Source: Ulota crispa (taxonomy: Eukaryota; Streptophyta; Bryopsida; Orthotrichales; Orthotrichaceae). From it: a DNA stretch of 64,000 nucleotides. A program made the position numbers and the translations under genes. Position 1 is the stretch's first letter. Every line of letters begins with the position of its first letter. The notes beneath the pieces were generated by a model. It saw only the letters and a program-made list of their open reading frames with translations. It did no database searches and had not been told where the DNA came from. This document shows, in pieces, positions 34,639 through 46,942 of the stretch. The stretch spans positions 18,882,539 to 18,946,538 of the forward strand of contig OY987248.1 in NCBI GenBank assembly GCA_963920765.1. Direction: 5' to 3'.

Positions 34639-35475
34639 CAAAACGATTTTTGCAAATGAATGTGTACAAATGAATGATAACTCACGACGTGTGTGCATAC
34701 CGTACTAGGGTGCGTGTCCCCACCAATGAAAAAACAACAGGATAGATAAATTCCCTGATTTTGGCATTTGGAAATCATAACATTCAGTAGCTTGAAGAGA
34801 GGCTGCCTTTCCCTCTCTTCAGGTATTATCCACAAACTTCATCTTGACCAAAAATATAAAATAAACAGTTTTTTTTTTTTTTTTAATTTTTTTTTAATTT
34901 TTTAACACGTCTAGCCCCCTCGATGTGTGTGCATTGAACTAAGCCTCCCTTTCATAAACTCTAACAAATTCAAACAAGTGTCCTCATAGTTAAAGAAGGG
35001 TGTGAAATATTCCACACCATTCTCTTAGAGGGAGGACAGCCTTTACTAGTGCTACTGAATGTTATGATAGAAAGCTGCCACCAGCTGAAATTTAGCAAGC
35101 TTTTTAAAAAGGCTGGTGGGGTTCTGGCCCTTGCACGAACGTTTGCAGAAAGAATGACGTCAGATGGATGTCATTCTTTTTATAACAAAACCCATGGTCG
35201 CATTCCTGCCTTCCGAATTTCCGATATTGACTTCCAAATGTTCCCTGCACTTTTGCTCTCACTTTTGCTCTTTCAGGCAATGAGGGGTACCCTTTTTGCG
35301 TGAAGGCTTTCCCTTCAATTAACCACTTGGCTTCCTCAGAGTCAGGGTTTAATTTCCTGGCGAATGAGTGCCGTGTTGTCCCCTCCAGACTGGAGAATAT
35401 CTCGAGGGAATGAAACTTGTTGAAGGAAATCTGTTAGAGGTGGAAAATTTTTGCCAAAAAATTAAACCATGCTCA
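34639..35475. other. Intergenic, no gene supported
   Basis: Contains a T-rich run at about 34,869-34,905. The open frame 35,049-35,303 has no recognisable motif. GGAAAATTTTTGCCAAAAAA at about 35,441-35,460 resembles the right end of the 280-base dispersed repeat. Confidence 0.35.
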
Positions 35476-35775
35476 GGGCATCTTCATCAATCCGGTTCTT
35501 TCAAAGTTTTCCATCTGTTTTGGCCGGCCCTCAAGTCCCTTGATCTCCACCCATGCTCTTCAAAAAGGTGGCCTTGCACTCAACACACATCATAAATAAT
35601 CAGGCGACCACTTATCAAGGAAAAGAGAGGAGAAAGTTAACTAAACTTAAGATGCATAGTGTCTTGAAGGGCCCTTACTAGACACGGTAGGACAAAGTGT
35701 CTTGAGAGGTTTTGAGAGGGGCCTCAACACTTTTCATCCACTTTGAGAATGTTTGAGCCACTAGTGGAGATGCCC
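35476..35775 (+). mobile_element. Harbinger-like GGGCATCTCCACC MITE, copy 3
   Basis: 300 bases with termini GGGCATCTTCATC / GTGGAGATGCCC, same orientation as 9,341-9,653. The flanks read TCA and TGA, so the TAA duplication has decayed or the site differed. Confidence 0.7.
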
Positions 35776-36531
35776 TGACAATTTCACTTGGAACCAACTA
35801 TTTTTCTTTTAGCCCTAAATATTGACAACTTTTGGGTCCGAGTATCTAAGGGAAGTCTTACACTACATCCCATGTCCAATTTTTGCAAGTCCCACCTCAA
35901 TATAAGATCTTGACTTTGTTAGATTCTTAAGGGCAAATAAGAGTACTAAAGAAAGTCAAGAATGTTTAATGCAAATGTACTAGTGGAACTGAGGCTGAAA
36001 GTTGGGCCTAATAAAACAGTCAATCCAAACCTTGAATGAAGTCCCACCTTAAATGGAGCCAAAACTTCCAAAAAGTATTCCCATGAAAAAAACATGCAAT
36101 GAAACAAAACTTGGGGTTGGGGATGTAATGTGAAGCACGGGTCCCAACATTTGACTCTACACCAATCAAATTCTTAAATTTCATTGCAGCATGGGACATA
36201 GTGTGAACAACCATTTAGAGCACTTTGCCATGGTGGTATTTGAAGGGGACATTGGACCCCTTCAATGCTTGCCATGCCGCTAGGGGTGCATGATTCATTC
36301 TGATTTGAAGTTTAGCCTCCATCCCATGTTTCTAGGCTTTGTGGGGTTGGAGAGCTTAAACCCCTATCTTGGATGGGGGGCCATGCCCATTTGGCATTAA
36401 AAAAAAATTAACTAAAAATTCTTAGAAAAGCTTTTTGAATAGTTTTTTTTTCAATAAGTAAAGTACAATATTTATAATGATTTGAGTATTTATCTTTATT
36501 ATAAAAATATATAAATTATCAACTTTTGTAT
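35776..36531. other. Intergenic, no gene supported
   Basis: No recognisable element ends; TTAAACCCCTATC at 36,357 resembles a TTAA terminus but has no partner. Confidence 0.4.
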
Positions 36532-36952
36532 TAGTTATAGGGAATTACTATAGCAACACCCTAAATTGCTAACGGGACACCCCCTCTGAGCATGAAAATG
36601 TGATATTTAATGTTGATTTTGCTGATTTTTTAATTTGGGTCAAAAGTTTTGTTTTTCCTTTATCATTCTAAGGTTACACTAAAAAAAAAGTGTGCTTAAA
36701 TTTCAAACTAAAAATATAGGACTTTTGAGTTACCTAAAGCAAAAACATATCAAAAAATAGTATTGGTGCTATAATATTTCAACTTTTTTTTGTATTTGTC
36801 ATGTTTTCTTTCAAGGAGATGATAATGTTATGATTGAATGAATGATGGACCACTTAATAAATCAAAAATAGCACTAAATTATCAATTTTCATGCTTAGAG
36901 GGGGTGTCCCGTTAGCAATTTAGGGTGTCAATTTAGTAATTCCCTAGTTATA
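36532..36952. mobile_element. hAT-like fold-back MITE with perfect 8-base duplication
   Basis: The element at 36,540-36,944 (405 bases) is flanked by TAGTTATA at 36,532-36,539 and 36,945-36,952. The termini GGGAATTACTA… and …TAGTAATTCCC continue into arms of about 60 bases that include CTAACGGGACACCCCCTCT and its complement. An 8-base duplication fits hAT elements, though the terminus is not the classic CAGGG. It is non-coding. Confidence 0.85.
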
Positions 36953-38159
36953 ATGACATTAATAATATTAAAATTTTCACATTTTTTAATATCATACTTT
37001 TCTCACCATACAATGAATTTTTGTTTTATTTTATGTTAACAAACTAGTCTAATGAGATTCTATTTAACCCTCAGCAAGAATTTTTTTGGTTTTCTCACCG
37101 ATGCTTGGGTGGCATTTTTTGAAAATGGTTTGTAGCTTGCTGGTTTTGTCCCTATTTTGGTTGGAGTTGAAGGTGGCCCTAATGCATGGATTTTTGGAGC
37201 ATCATGGGTTTTTTTGTAGATAAAAGATAATCTTTGGTCATTTTTTGAAAACATCCAAATAACCATTGCCATTACTTAAGTTTTGTATTGAATTGAATTA
37301 GGCAACACCTCAAGAGAATTAAAAAGTTCAAATAATTTTAAAATGATGGCATCAACTTTGAATTTGATAAGGATTTTATGGAAGCCTAGGCTGCAATGCG
37401 ATTTTTATTATTGCAATCTGGCATTTTTTGAAAAAAATTCCCCTTTTTTTCCTATAGGCTTGAAGCTAGCCTCTTTTTTTTGAGGCAATTGGGCCCTAAA
37501 TTGCCCAAAAAAAAACACCGACCCTCAATTTCTTGAATAGATACACAAAATTTGTTAGAATTTATATATCATTTCAATTTAAGTCCCAAGAAAATATAAG
37601 TTTTTACCAAAAAATAGAAAATTAATATTTTAACATGTGTATAGCTAATAAAAAGTATAAATATACCTAATAATCAATCATCTATTTTTCACAAGGTAAC
37701 AAACAAGATTTTGAATTATGAATTCCTAATTTATCAAACTTGTTGATTAAAAACTTTAGAAAAAAACAAATTATAAAAAATTTGATACTTTCATATACAT
37801 TTGACTTAAAAAGACTATTCACTTCATTAATCAAATTCAATCCAGTTCTTTATGGGAGAAAAAGAAACAAAAAAAAGAAAAGAAGGAAAAGAGAAACTTT
37901 AAAAATTTCAAAGTGACTCTCTGACAGGTCTTCTATGGAAGTCCTCAAGGGTATGGACTATGGAGCAGGGTTTTTCTGAGTGACTGCTGTCCTCATCGCA
38001 TTGGAGTTTTTATGGAGGGAAGTAATAACATTAGTCGAAACCTGTCAGAGTTGGCAAAATTTCACCAGCAAAAAAAACTCTAGTATGGAGGGTCCAGGAG
38101 GGCCTTCTTCAATACCCATCCAATTCTCGGATGTTTAGGAGTTTCATGGCAAGCAGCTC
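36953..38159. other. Intergenic with one dispersed repeat
   Basis: Holds the repeat at 37,236-37,510, an A-rich patch at 37,858-37,895 and no supported gene. Confidence 0.4.
37236..37510 (-). repeat. Dispersed repeat shared with 54,700-54,960 (inverted copy)
   Basis: Blocks such as AATTTTAAAATGATGGCATC, GGAAGCCTAGGCTGCAAT and CCTATAGGCTTGAAG recur in reverse complement at 54,700-54,960. Ends and class are not resolved. Confidence 0.6.
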
Positions 38160-39234
38160 TTAATCTAAAGGACCATTGTCCCTTTGGAGGACAAATCGGA
38201 TTTTGGGCATGTACCTTTGGATAAGCTACTTTGTGTCATTTCTTGAAACTTTTATTGAAGGTGGGGAATTCAAAAATCTACATGAGCATCTAATTTTTTC
38301 TTCATTTTGACATTTGACAAAAAAATTATACATGAGTTTATCAAAACTAGGGGAGGAAGGGCAATTTGAGCAGCTGAAAAAACTTCTTTAAAAATTGTGT
38401 TTTTTAAAAATAAAAATTTGGAATTGGTTCTTTAGATTTTTTTGTAAGTGAGCAGCTTTAAATCATTCAATTTCAATCAATGCCATGAAAGTTATAAGGA
38501 TTTTTTGTTTGCGGGCAATTATAAATTCTCTACTCTAAAATAAACTTTGAAGTCCTTTACTTCACTCAATTTTCAATATTTTGGAAAATAAATTAAACCA
38601 AAGGAAGTAGATTGTTTATTACACTACAAGGAAACCATGGTCAAATCTACAAAAAGTTGACAAAGATTGTGACCTAATCTATAGTATACTATAGATTAGG
38701 TCACAATCTTTGTCAACTTTTTGTAGATTTGACCATGGTTTCCTTGTAGTGTTACAACACTATGACAATTGGGATTTGCATTTTCCATTTCAATAATTAA
38801 ATGCTTAACAATTTAGTGTTGTGACTCATTCTCTACTTCTTTTTACTTACTATTTTTTCCCATGTCTTGTATAGTTCCAATTGATTTGAAAATTCTCCCA
38901 CACATACCTAAATTGATCTCCTACATGGAAAATAAAAGCATAACTTTGGGTAGAGCAACTTTTTTCATGTAAAAGTGGTCAAAGGCTTTTGAAAAATATT
39001 GGTAGCAAGGAAAAAAACTTCTATCCTTCACTTTAGATGTAAATATCTCCCTCCTCTTCATCTAGAATGACCAAATTTTTTTCCCATCAATACCTCTTCT
39101 AGTCTAAGGCAAGATCCTACATTTGGATTTTCAAAAAAATAAAAATAAAAATCTACCTTTTTACTCATCCCCTAGAAGTGACAGGTTTCAATGATTTTGG
39201 CAAAAAATAAAGGACTTCTTCCTTTAAGGGTCAA
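38160..39234 (+). mobile_element. TTAA element, A-to-B form, carrying a nested CACTA palindrome
   Basis: TTAA at 38,160-38,163 is followed by TCTAAAGGACCATTG, so part of the CCCC start is lost. The right end meets the next element at TCAA (39,231-39,234), a one-base variant of TTAA. It is 1,067 bases, about 934 without the nested insert at 38,622-38,751. Confidence 0.7.
38619..38754. mobile_element. Perfect 130-base CACTA-type palindrome
   Basis: Positions 38,622-38,751 are two 65-base arms that are exact reverse complements with no spacer (centre between 38,686 and 38,687). The ends are CACTACAAGGAAACC, close to the CACTACAAGAAA terminus of plant CACTA (CMC/En-Spm) elements, and TTA flanks both sides (38,619-38,621; 38,752-38,754) as expected of their 3-base duplication. 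No mismatch is visible between the arms, so it is a young insertion or is kept identical by repair. Confidence 0.9.
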
Positions 39235-40166
39235 CCCCTAAAGGACCAGACCTCCTTTTTTAGCAGCATAACAATTTTGGGCAAGTACCTATGGTTGGAG
39301 CTTTTCATATTTTAGGCTAAAATTTTAATAGAATGGAGGGACAAGGTTTCTCTTTTATATGTACTAAATTTCATGACATTTGGAATTATGAGTAAAAAGT
39401 TATGGCCTAGTATGTTGTTTTTTACATTTGTCAGGTAGCCTCGGCAGATTTTTAAAAATCACTTTTTCTAAAAACAAAAGTTTTAAATTGGTTTAGGAGA
39501 TTTACATGAATGTAGGAAGCTTTGAATCATTCTGTTTTGACCAACAAGATGAAAGTTATGAGGATTTTTTGTTTGCAGGCAGTTATGGATTCTCTACTCC
39601 AAATTAAACTTTCAAGTCCTTTATGTTACTCAATTTTCAACATTTTGGAAAAAAAAACAAAACCAAAAAATGTAGATTGTTTATTACAACATTATGACCA
39701 TTGGAATTGGCATTTTTCATTTCCATAATTAAATTCTTAACAATTTAGTGTTTTGAATCATTCTCTACTTCTTTTTGCTTACTAATTTTTTTCCATATGT
39801 TATACAACTCCAAATGAGTTGAAATTTTTTTGACATGTACTTTACTAAGGTGGAATAAGGAATTTAGAGAAGTACCACCCACACATCCTTTTTTCCTTAA
39901 GAATTTCACCTTTTGAAGGGTAGCTGCCCGGTTTTTCACAAGACGTCTTTGAATATTCAAACCATTCTACCTTCCAATCCACATGGTGGAAAACTCTGAA
40001 ATTTTTTCCACATCTTCCAAAACTATTCTTCTACAAGATCCTATAGTCACATATGCATAAAAAAAATTTTGTGGTTCAAATTTGGTTAATGCTCTAAAAA
40101 TGGCAGTTTTGAAGAGTTTTTGACTCGGTTTTTGGTGAAAACTTTGCTTGGTCCTTTAGGGATTAA
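39231..40166 (+). mobile_element. TTAA element, subfamily II, A-to-B form
   Basis: It starts CCCCTAAAGGACCAGACC after TCAA and ends CTTGGTCCTTTAGGGA before TTAA (40,163-40,166); 928 bases. Colinear with 6,745-7,661. It abuts the preceding element through the shared target site. Confidence 0.8.
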
Positions 40167-40347
40167 ACCTTAAATGGCAATCTTCCAGTCCATGTGGTCA
40201 ACTACATTGAATATTTTTGCATACATAACATAAATATTGTACTAGAGTTTTGTACAGTTGAAGTTTTTAAACTAACTTTCAACTTTCACTTTACATCAAC
40301 ATACAAAAAACACAAATTTTGATAATTCTTTATGAAAATACCCCGGA

Positions 40348-40427
40348 TCAACCCCTAAATACCCACAGTGCCGGATTCCCAATGCTAAAAACACCACGTT
40401 CTGGTGTCGTGGGCATTTAGGGGTTAA
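40348..40427. mobile_element. 72-base mini TTAA element
   Basis: Between TCAA (40,348-40,351) and TTAA (40,424-40,427) lie only 72 bases with inverted ends CCCCTAAATACCCACAG / GTCGTGGGCATTTAGGGG. It keeps nothing but termini, so it may mark the minimum DNA that was moved. Confidence 0.7.
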
Positions 40428-40479
40428 GGATCTCCTACCAAGGTAGAATGATTATGTCATGAGTGCACCAACGTACACG

Positions 40480-40744
40480 GTTGGTATTGGATGGCATACC
40501 ATTTATGGGGGCCAAAGCGAAAAATCTGAGCTTTTTTTTCAAACAAGGGTGAAGCCGTGAAAGTAGCGATCTACTCCTATGTTGGAGTTGGACATCAGGC
40601 TAAATTAAGATCTCTGAATCTAAGTGTGAATTCAAAACTTTTTAATTCAATTTCCTGATTGTAAATATGGAAACTGTCATAATTTCTGACGTGTAATAAA
40701 GCTCTGATTTGGCCCCACAAAACGGCATGCCATCTAACCCTAGC
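40480..40744. mobile_element. Fold-back element of the GGTTAGATGGCATGCC family, copy 2
   Basis: The ends GTTGGTATTGGATGGCATACC and GGCATGCCATCTAACCCTAGC are inverted, and inner blocks (TGGGGGCCAAAGCG… / …TTTGGCCCCACA) pair too. Related to 166-605 but lacking the purine-rich repeat. Confidence 0.6.
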
Positions 40745-42194
40745 CAGCGTAAGAGAGTGCAAGGAATAAAGCAATTTACATACTAACTTACTGTCCGGTG
40801 GACCTTTGATGTAGAAATTCGTCCTCGTGAACGATCGAACGGATTTCAAATTCACTCTAACTTATTCCAAAGAAGAATTCTTCGCCGTCTACAGTGACTT
40901 GACTTGGTTGTAATTAGCGGTGAAGTACAGCAACACGAGAGGATGACGTTGACAAGTCGAGAAACAAGTGAGCCTTCCTCTTCCCAGCTCCGTCCATTTA
41001 GCAGGCGTGGGTCCCCAGAAGACATCAACCAGATACTAAAGAGCAAAGAGAAAAAAGCAAAGCACGGAAGCTCGGGGAACCAGCAAAAATATTTCGTCTC
41101 AGAAAGAAGCAGACAGTCTACTCTACGGCTCCCACCAAGCCCACCGATTGCGCATGTGACTGCGGTTATGGTTGGTGTCTACCTCGTGACGGAGCTCCCA
41201 AAACAACCCCTCGTGATCAAAATCTACACATGGGGAGCCTCCTCCACCAGTAAAAATGGCACATATTGGTCGTGAAAGCAGAAAATTTAGTCATCCCTGC
41301 TTTTGGTGAAAAAAACTGAAAATTTGGACAGCAAGGCTCACGTGTGGGAACCAAAAAAATGGCAGCGAGCAACGTCGCGTGGTCCTGTCCGAGTGAGTTT
41401 CTCCTTTTTCTCCACTATCTAGCCCAGTTGAAGATGGCGCCTCCAATGCCGTGTCCACGAAAAGGTCAAAATCTAGGAGTTGGAAACAATTCCCAAGGCT
41501 GCTTCCTGCGCAGCCGCTTCTTGGCACAGCCGCCACTTGGAATTTTACTAGGACTGCGCATTGCACCCCACGCCCTTCAGCTCCGCCTCTCATATCACTT
41601 TTGCTTCTCATGCAAGCCTCATAAAGTTAGAAATTCCTTATATATCTAGGTCACTTTCTATTGCTTACCACGCGCTTCGATTCTCAACGCCCACCAGCTG
41701 CTGCGCCAGTCAGTGGCATAAAAAGCCTCCACAGCAGCGCATTGGGGTTTGTGATCGATTCAATTGCTGCGAACTTCGAGTTTCAGCGTGCAAGCTCAAC
41801 ACAACACAACAGAGGTGATGATATTTTAGACATTTCTCTTCTGAGAGACATTCATCGATCTGCGAAGAACTTGAGCTTGTGGACCTGAGTCCCCGTTGCA
41901 GCCTGAATGTACACACTTGGGTCTAGGAAGTTTATGGACGGCATTGAGTGGATTTTGAGCTGTTACGGCTGCATCACCAGGATCCTGAGATAGGTCGTGG
42001 TATATCGCCGCCATAGATTTAGGTCTCGCTTCGGCAGCAGCAGTACTGTTTCATTAGTAGCCGGAGCTTAGATCTGCGCGAAGTCCACGTTTGTGATTGC
42101 GTTAGAAACGAAGAACTCAATTTCTTACTGAAGCCAAATTTGGGAGGGGATTTGAAATCGAAGTTCCGTGATCGAGCAGCTGTGTCAGTAGAGA
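40745..42194. other. Upstream region of the EamA transporter
   Basis: GC-richer than the repeat blocks. Open frames at 40,904-41,275 and 41,291-41,611 (minus strand) have no recognisable motif. A TATA-like site lies at 41,639, so a 5' leader of about 500 bases before the ATG is plausible. Confidence 0.4.
41639..41645 (+). promoter_or_regulatory. Candidate TATA box of the transporter gene
   Basis: TATATAT within CCTTATATATCTAGG, in GC-richer DNA 550 bases before the start codon, the only clear TATA-like site in the region. Based on sequence and position only. Confidence 0.35.
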
Positions 42195-45100
42195 ATGCTC
42201 ACGTGGAGACCGTCGTTACGCTGTGGAGCCACCGATCGGCTGTGCAGTACCGAGTTCTTTGGGTCCCGCCGCCTTCAACCTCATCACAACAATGGCCATG
42301 GCGATCGAAGGATCAACCTCACAAGTTCAGTGCAGGCATCGCATACCAGCTATGGAAGCAGGAAAGGCGGTGCTTCGTTAGCTTACGTGAGGAGCTTAAG
42401 CCTGAACGGACGAAAGCCTGCAGCAGATCCGTCGACAAATCAAGAGAGTTCAAAGAGTAGATCGGTGGCTGATGGAGCGACTGTTGAAAGGCTGCATGTG
42501 ATTCCCTACTCGGATCTGGTATTGAGGCGCAAGTTGGAAAGCGGCGTCTCGTTGATCGAAGCAAGCGAGAGTGGATCCGAGAATGAATATTGTTGGGAGG
42601 ACGCGTGGAGGCTGTACATGCAGAGTCAGACCGGTACCTTGAAAGAACTCGCTGCACGAATGCAAGAATGCAATCCCCAGATCGACAGCACCATCTCTGA
42701 TTCATTGCCAGGGGGAGCGCCATTGCCGGTAAGCATGCTCCCTGAACTCAGCAAATTCGTTCCGAAAACTTTGGCTTCGTTCATAACTTGGTCGTCACTG
42801 CATCCACCCGGTCCATCTCTCATCAAAATAGTATTGAAATGATCAGTGGTCATTTGTGAAAATAAAAATGTGTTACGTTGCGGCGAAATACAGCAGCATT
42901 TATATGTAAATGTATGACTAAGAGCTGCGTGACCGTTTTCTCAGAAGACTTTTGACTCGTCAAAGGAGAGAGCTTCAGCAATCAGCGATGAAAAGTCGGA
43001 GGATGCACAAGAGAGTTTCTTACCAAAGCTGTGGGCAAAGAAACTGGGAAGGAGGAGAACAAGAGGCCTGATGCTGCTCAATGTGCTCGCCGCCCTTTAT
43101 GGCTCCAGCACTGTAGCGGCTAAGTTCGCAACCGACGCGACTCCGGGGCTGCCAGCCAGCCTCAGCAGCCTTGTGCGATATTCATCCGCTCTGCTGGTCT
43201 TCCTTCCAGCGCTACGCCATGTCTTATTAGGTCGAAACAAAAACCCCGCACTTCTGAGAGCCGGCACTGAGCTGGGAGGGCTGCTGTTTGCTGCGGCGGT
43301 CCTTGAAACTTGTGGCGATGGCGGGGCTTCCAGCGATGCGCCGCTTCTGTTTGCTTTCACAGTAAGTACTACTACGCACCCCATAATCTGCCGGCGATTG
43401 ATTTCACATCGTCCATTCATGAGCCCTTGTTTATTTGCCGATGCATCCATATTGCAACGAAATTATACACGATCTGATCTGATACTTCGTGGTTGTCTGA
43501 AATGAATGGCAGGTGATATTTGTTCCCATCATGGAATTATGTGCAGGCCGAAATTCTGTTCGCAACATCACACGAATTGCATCTCTCGTGGCACTATCAG
43601 GTACAACCAACTCAATAGCTTGTCATTGTCGATCTGTAACGTACTTACTCGCACTCCCTGCTCTTTCAAAATCACGGAGTTTCAAACCTTTGGAGCAAAG
43701 TTTACTAAAATAATGGGCAGTTATTAGAATGTACAACAGGCGTAGACGTTTTGATACACTATTCTTGTTCAGCCATTGGAACGTATTAGAGTAGTCATCT
43801 TGGGTCAGGAGTCGCTCTCCTTATCATGCCCTGCAGGAATTTTAAAAGAATAGTCATCTAATACATTGTGATCATTCACTGTTCTTTATGCATTATGTTC
43901 CGTTCTATTTCTTCTTTTGTTTTGTTTTTATGTATTTCATAACCTGTATTTTTCGCTGGCAGCCATGGTTTAGAGAGTTATCAATGATTTTGGTTTACAA
44001 CAAGTGCAGGGATGGGAGTTTTGGAGGAGGAAGGGCTGGGGTGGAAGGGCATATCCCTACCTCAAGTGGGAGACGTCTGGGGCTTGGCCGCGTCTGCTGT
44101 CTATGCCCTCCACATCTTCCGATCCGAAGCGCACAGCAAGAGCTTCAAGGCTTTCGATTTGTCAGCCATCCAGTGCGGCACCGTTGCCGCCCTCAGTTTG
44201 GTGTGGGAGCTTTCTCGAGTCCTTCACGGAAACACAACCATCACGGAGTACGTGAGCCAGTTGCAGTCTCTGCCTTGGGGTCCTCTCATCTACACGGGTC
44301 TTGTATGCTCAGGACTGTGCAGCTGGCTAGAAATCCATGGCCTCCGTTCAGTTCAGGCTTCTACTGCAACGATGGTCAACACGACCATCCCCATCTGGGG
44401 AGCGTTCCTGTCCTTCTCTTTGCGAGGCGACACTCTCGATGACTCGGCAATTGTTGGAGGATTGGTGATCCTCGTGGCGAGCTTATTTGCACAGTTGGTC
44501 AGCAAGCAAGATGACACTAGTGCTCTACCTAGACCACGACAAAACGCGGCCACCAGAACTCAACCTCAACCACCAATAGAAGCCTCAGGTTGTAGTCCTG
44601 CTGTACCATCAGATCCTCAAGCTCAAAAACATCAGCCATCACAGCCCGTGGCCGATCATGTGCAAGGTGCAATCATCACCTCGCAACTCAAGTTCCCCTA
44701 CTACGCCGCGCAAGCCAAGCGACTCCTGGTGGAAGCTAAGTTGAAGCTTTTGTTCGTGAAAAGTTTGGTCATGTCGACTTTGCTCACGAGCACTCCACCA
44801 GCCCCGTCGGGCTCGCTCCATTCGGCAGCACCAGGCGCCATCGCCACCTCCGTGACACTGCAGCACGCAGCAAACGTGGTCAGCAACGCCTCCTTGCAAC
44901 TCCCTGGCATGGGCACTCCTGCTGCACTGGTTGGCCAGTGGCAGGACATCACCACAGGGATGCTGGAGTCTGCCATCACAGCCTTGGGCTCCGACATCGT
45001 GCAAGCCATTGAGGAGGCAGAGGACATCGCCAAACTCCTGGAGCAAGCTGCACAGACCGCCATGGATCATATGGCCATGGCTGCTGCATCCGCTACTTCT

Positions 45101-45268
45101 CTAGTTGACTTGGTTAATAGCACGTCCCTCGAAACAGTCAAATCTGTCGACATAACTACAACAACTGCACTCGTGGATAACTCTGTAGATTGTGCACTTC
45201 CTCTGGTCGCCCATCACGCAGCCACGGTACTGCAGATCCTGCTCACATGTTCCTCCCATCCTAATTAG
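42195..45268 (+). CDS. EamA/DMT-family membrane transporter, probably plastid, with long C-terminal extension
   Basis: Exons 42,195-42,728, 42,945-43,361, 43,513-43,600 and 44,010-45,268 splice in phase (GT-AG) to 765 residues. Residues 1-220 are Ser/Arg-rich at the start and could include a plastid transit peptide. The transporter core, about 221-509, has two EamA repeats of hydrophobic helices: LLNVLAALYGSSTVAAKF opens the first, FTVIFVPIME and VALSGMGVLEEEGLG end it, and DVWGLAASAVYALHIFRSE opens the second, which closes with STATMVNTTIPIWGAF and GGLVILVASLFAQL. This matches the plant DMT group of predicted chloroplast solute transporters; the substrate is unknown. Residues 510-765 form a Pro/Gln-rich linker and an Ala-rich helical tail that I do not recognise and that is unusual for the family. 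Confidence 0.85.
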
Positions 45269-46930
45269 AACTTAGATTCCATTCTTTGTTTGAAGGGCAA
45301 ACCAGCAACTTTATATTCACTCGATCTGATTGATTACTCTGATAGAGTTATACTTGTCAAGAACTTACAGAAAGCTTCTATTATGTCCATAAATTGAAGC
45401 GTATAGATAGACCGATTAAGCAACAAATTGATAGTTAAGGGTGAATCAAGACTAGATAGATAGACACCCTTTCACCCTCTGAGAACACTGATCGCCTTTG
45501 GCAATCATAATGACAGCTGCATAGAAGCTAGCTGCACTTTTTTGATCGAAATTTCCATGTTGTGATTAGATGGCAAGTAGTTTCCTCTTAGACGACTGAG
45601 TTGGGCATTAGGCTCTTTCCACTTGAGTTCTCATGTGAAATAAAAAGAGCGAGATATTGTTCATGAATAAGAACACGGAGCTTTGACTGCACTTAGTTGA
45701 GATGATCACCAAGAAGCGCAAAACAACATAATTATACGTAGGCGCCGTAGAGTGTGTAACATGCTTGAAGTGAAAACTACTAACACTAATTTGTCTATAT
45801 CAAGCAGGTGTTTATAATTCAGGCCTCCCCATCTCTTAGACATGGGGCACTACTCATCAAGACCAACTTTTAAAGTAGCTTGAGATGAGGAGCGCTCGAT
45901 GAATAAGTACAAGGGAGTGCTCCCCTTGTCGAGGTGCTTATAAAATTTTGTTTCTCCATCTTCACTTCGGATTTGCCAAACTTAGTACATTTATACTGAC
46001 AAGCATATTCTCTGGCTTTCGTTGATTACGCCCCATCGCCTTCTTCTAGAATACACTCTATAGAGCTTGTTAGTGACTTCTGCCTCTCAAATACAAACAA
46101 ACGGCCTAAATTGCTAAAATCATGTTATTTCACTCTACAATAATAAGTACATCAGCCTCATAAATTGTTAGAACCTAAAGATATCCTTCAACTCCATTTC
46201 ATCTCAAATGTAGATGCATGTATTTTAGCAAAGACAGTAGACATAAGTCTTCGACGATTCAAGTGCATAAAACCTAGAGTTGTTTCAGAATGTTCCTGAC
46301 TTTGACCAAACTAGCATAATTTTCAACGAGCATGATGAGTACTAAAACAAACTAGCAACAAGCAATTTTGTTAGCATGATAGAAGATCTAGTGCCAGAGC
46401 AATACATGAGCACAAATAGAGGAAGCAAGAATCCAACAATAAGTAGAGTGGATGTTTAACCAATAACTCAGCATTACTAAAAATACAGCATTGAAGGAAT
46501 AAATTTACACTATTTTAATCAAGACACAAATCACGGCGACTTAGACTTATCTATTGATTAAATGTCCGATGAGCAGAGCAGTTTTATGGCAAATAAAATA
46601 AGCAGCTATAATGATGAGAAACCGGCTCTATTGCTTTTCTTCTCCTGATTTCGGTACTTGAAGAGACAAACAAGCCACGGTAGTGACAGCACAAAACTCG
46701 ATATGCTCGTGAAGATGTGATAGTAAATGAAACCAACTCACCAATTACATAAGCATATGATATCTTTATAAACTTAAAAGCAAAAAATGCATACCTTAGC
46801 ATAGCCTGAAACAATTTATAACACTCTCGTTAGCAACAATCCAAAGACTGAAATGGTTACACAATGGAACAATGTTGCCTTACCCTTGAAGTAGCTATCA
46901 GTAACATCATCTGGAGGTTGAAATTGCTCC
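45269..46930. other. Intergenic, no gene supported
   Basis: AT-rich DNA with short frames only. No repeat termini recognised. Confidence 0.4.
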
Positions 46931-46942
46931 TTTGCCGTTGGC

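Noticed and set aside
40904-41275. 123-codon open frame upstream of the transporter gene
   Set aside because: No recognisable family; overlapping frames on the other strand are similarly long, as expected in GC-richer promoter and leader DNA.
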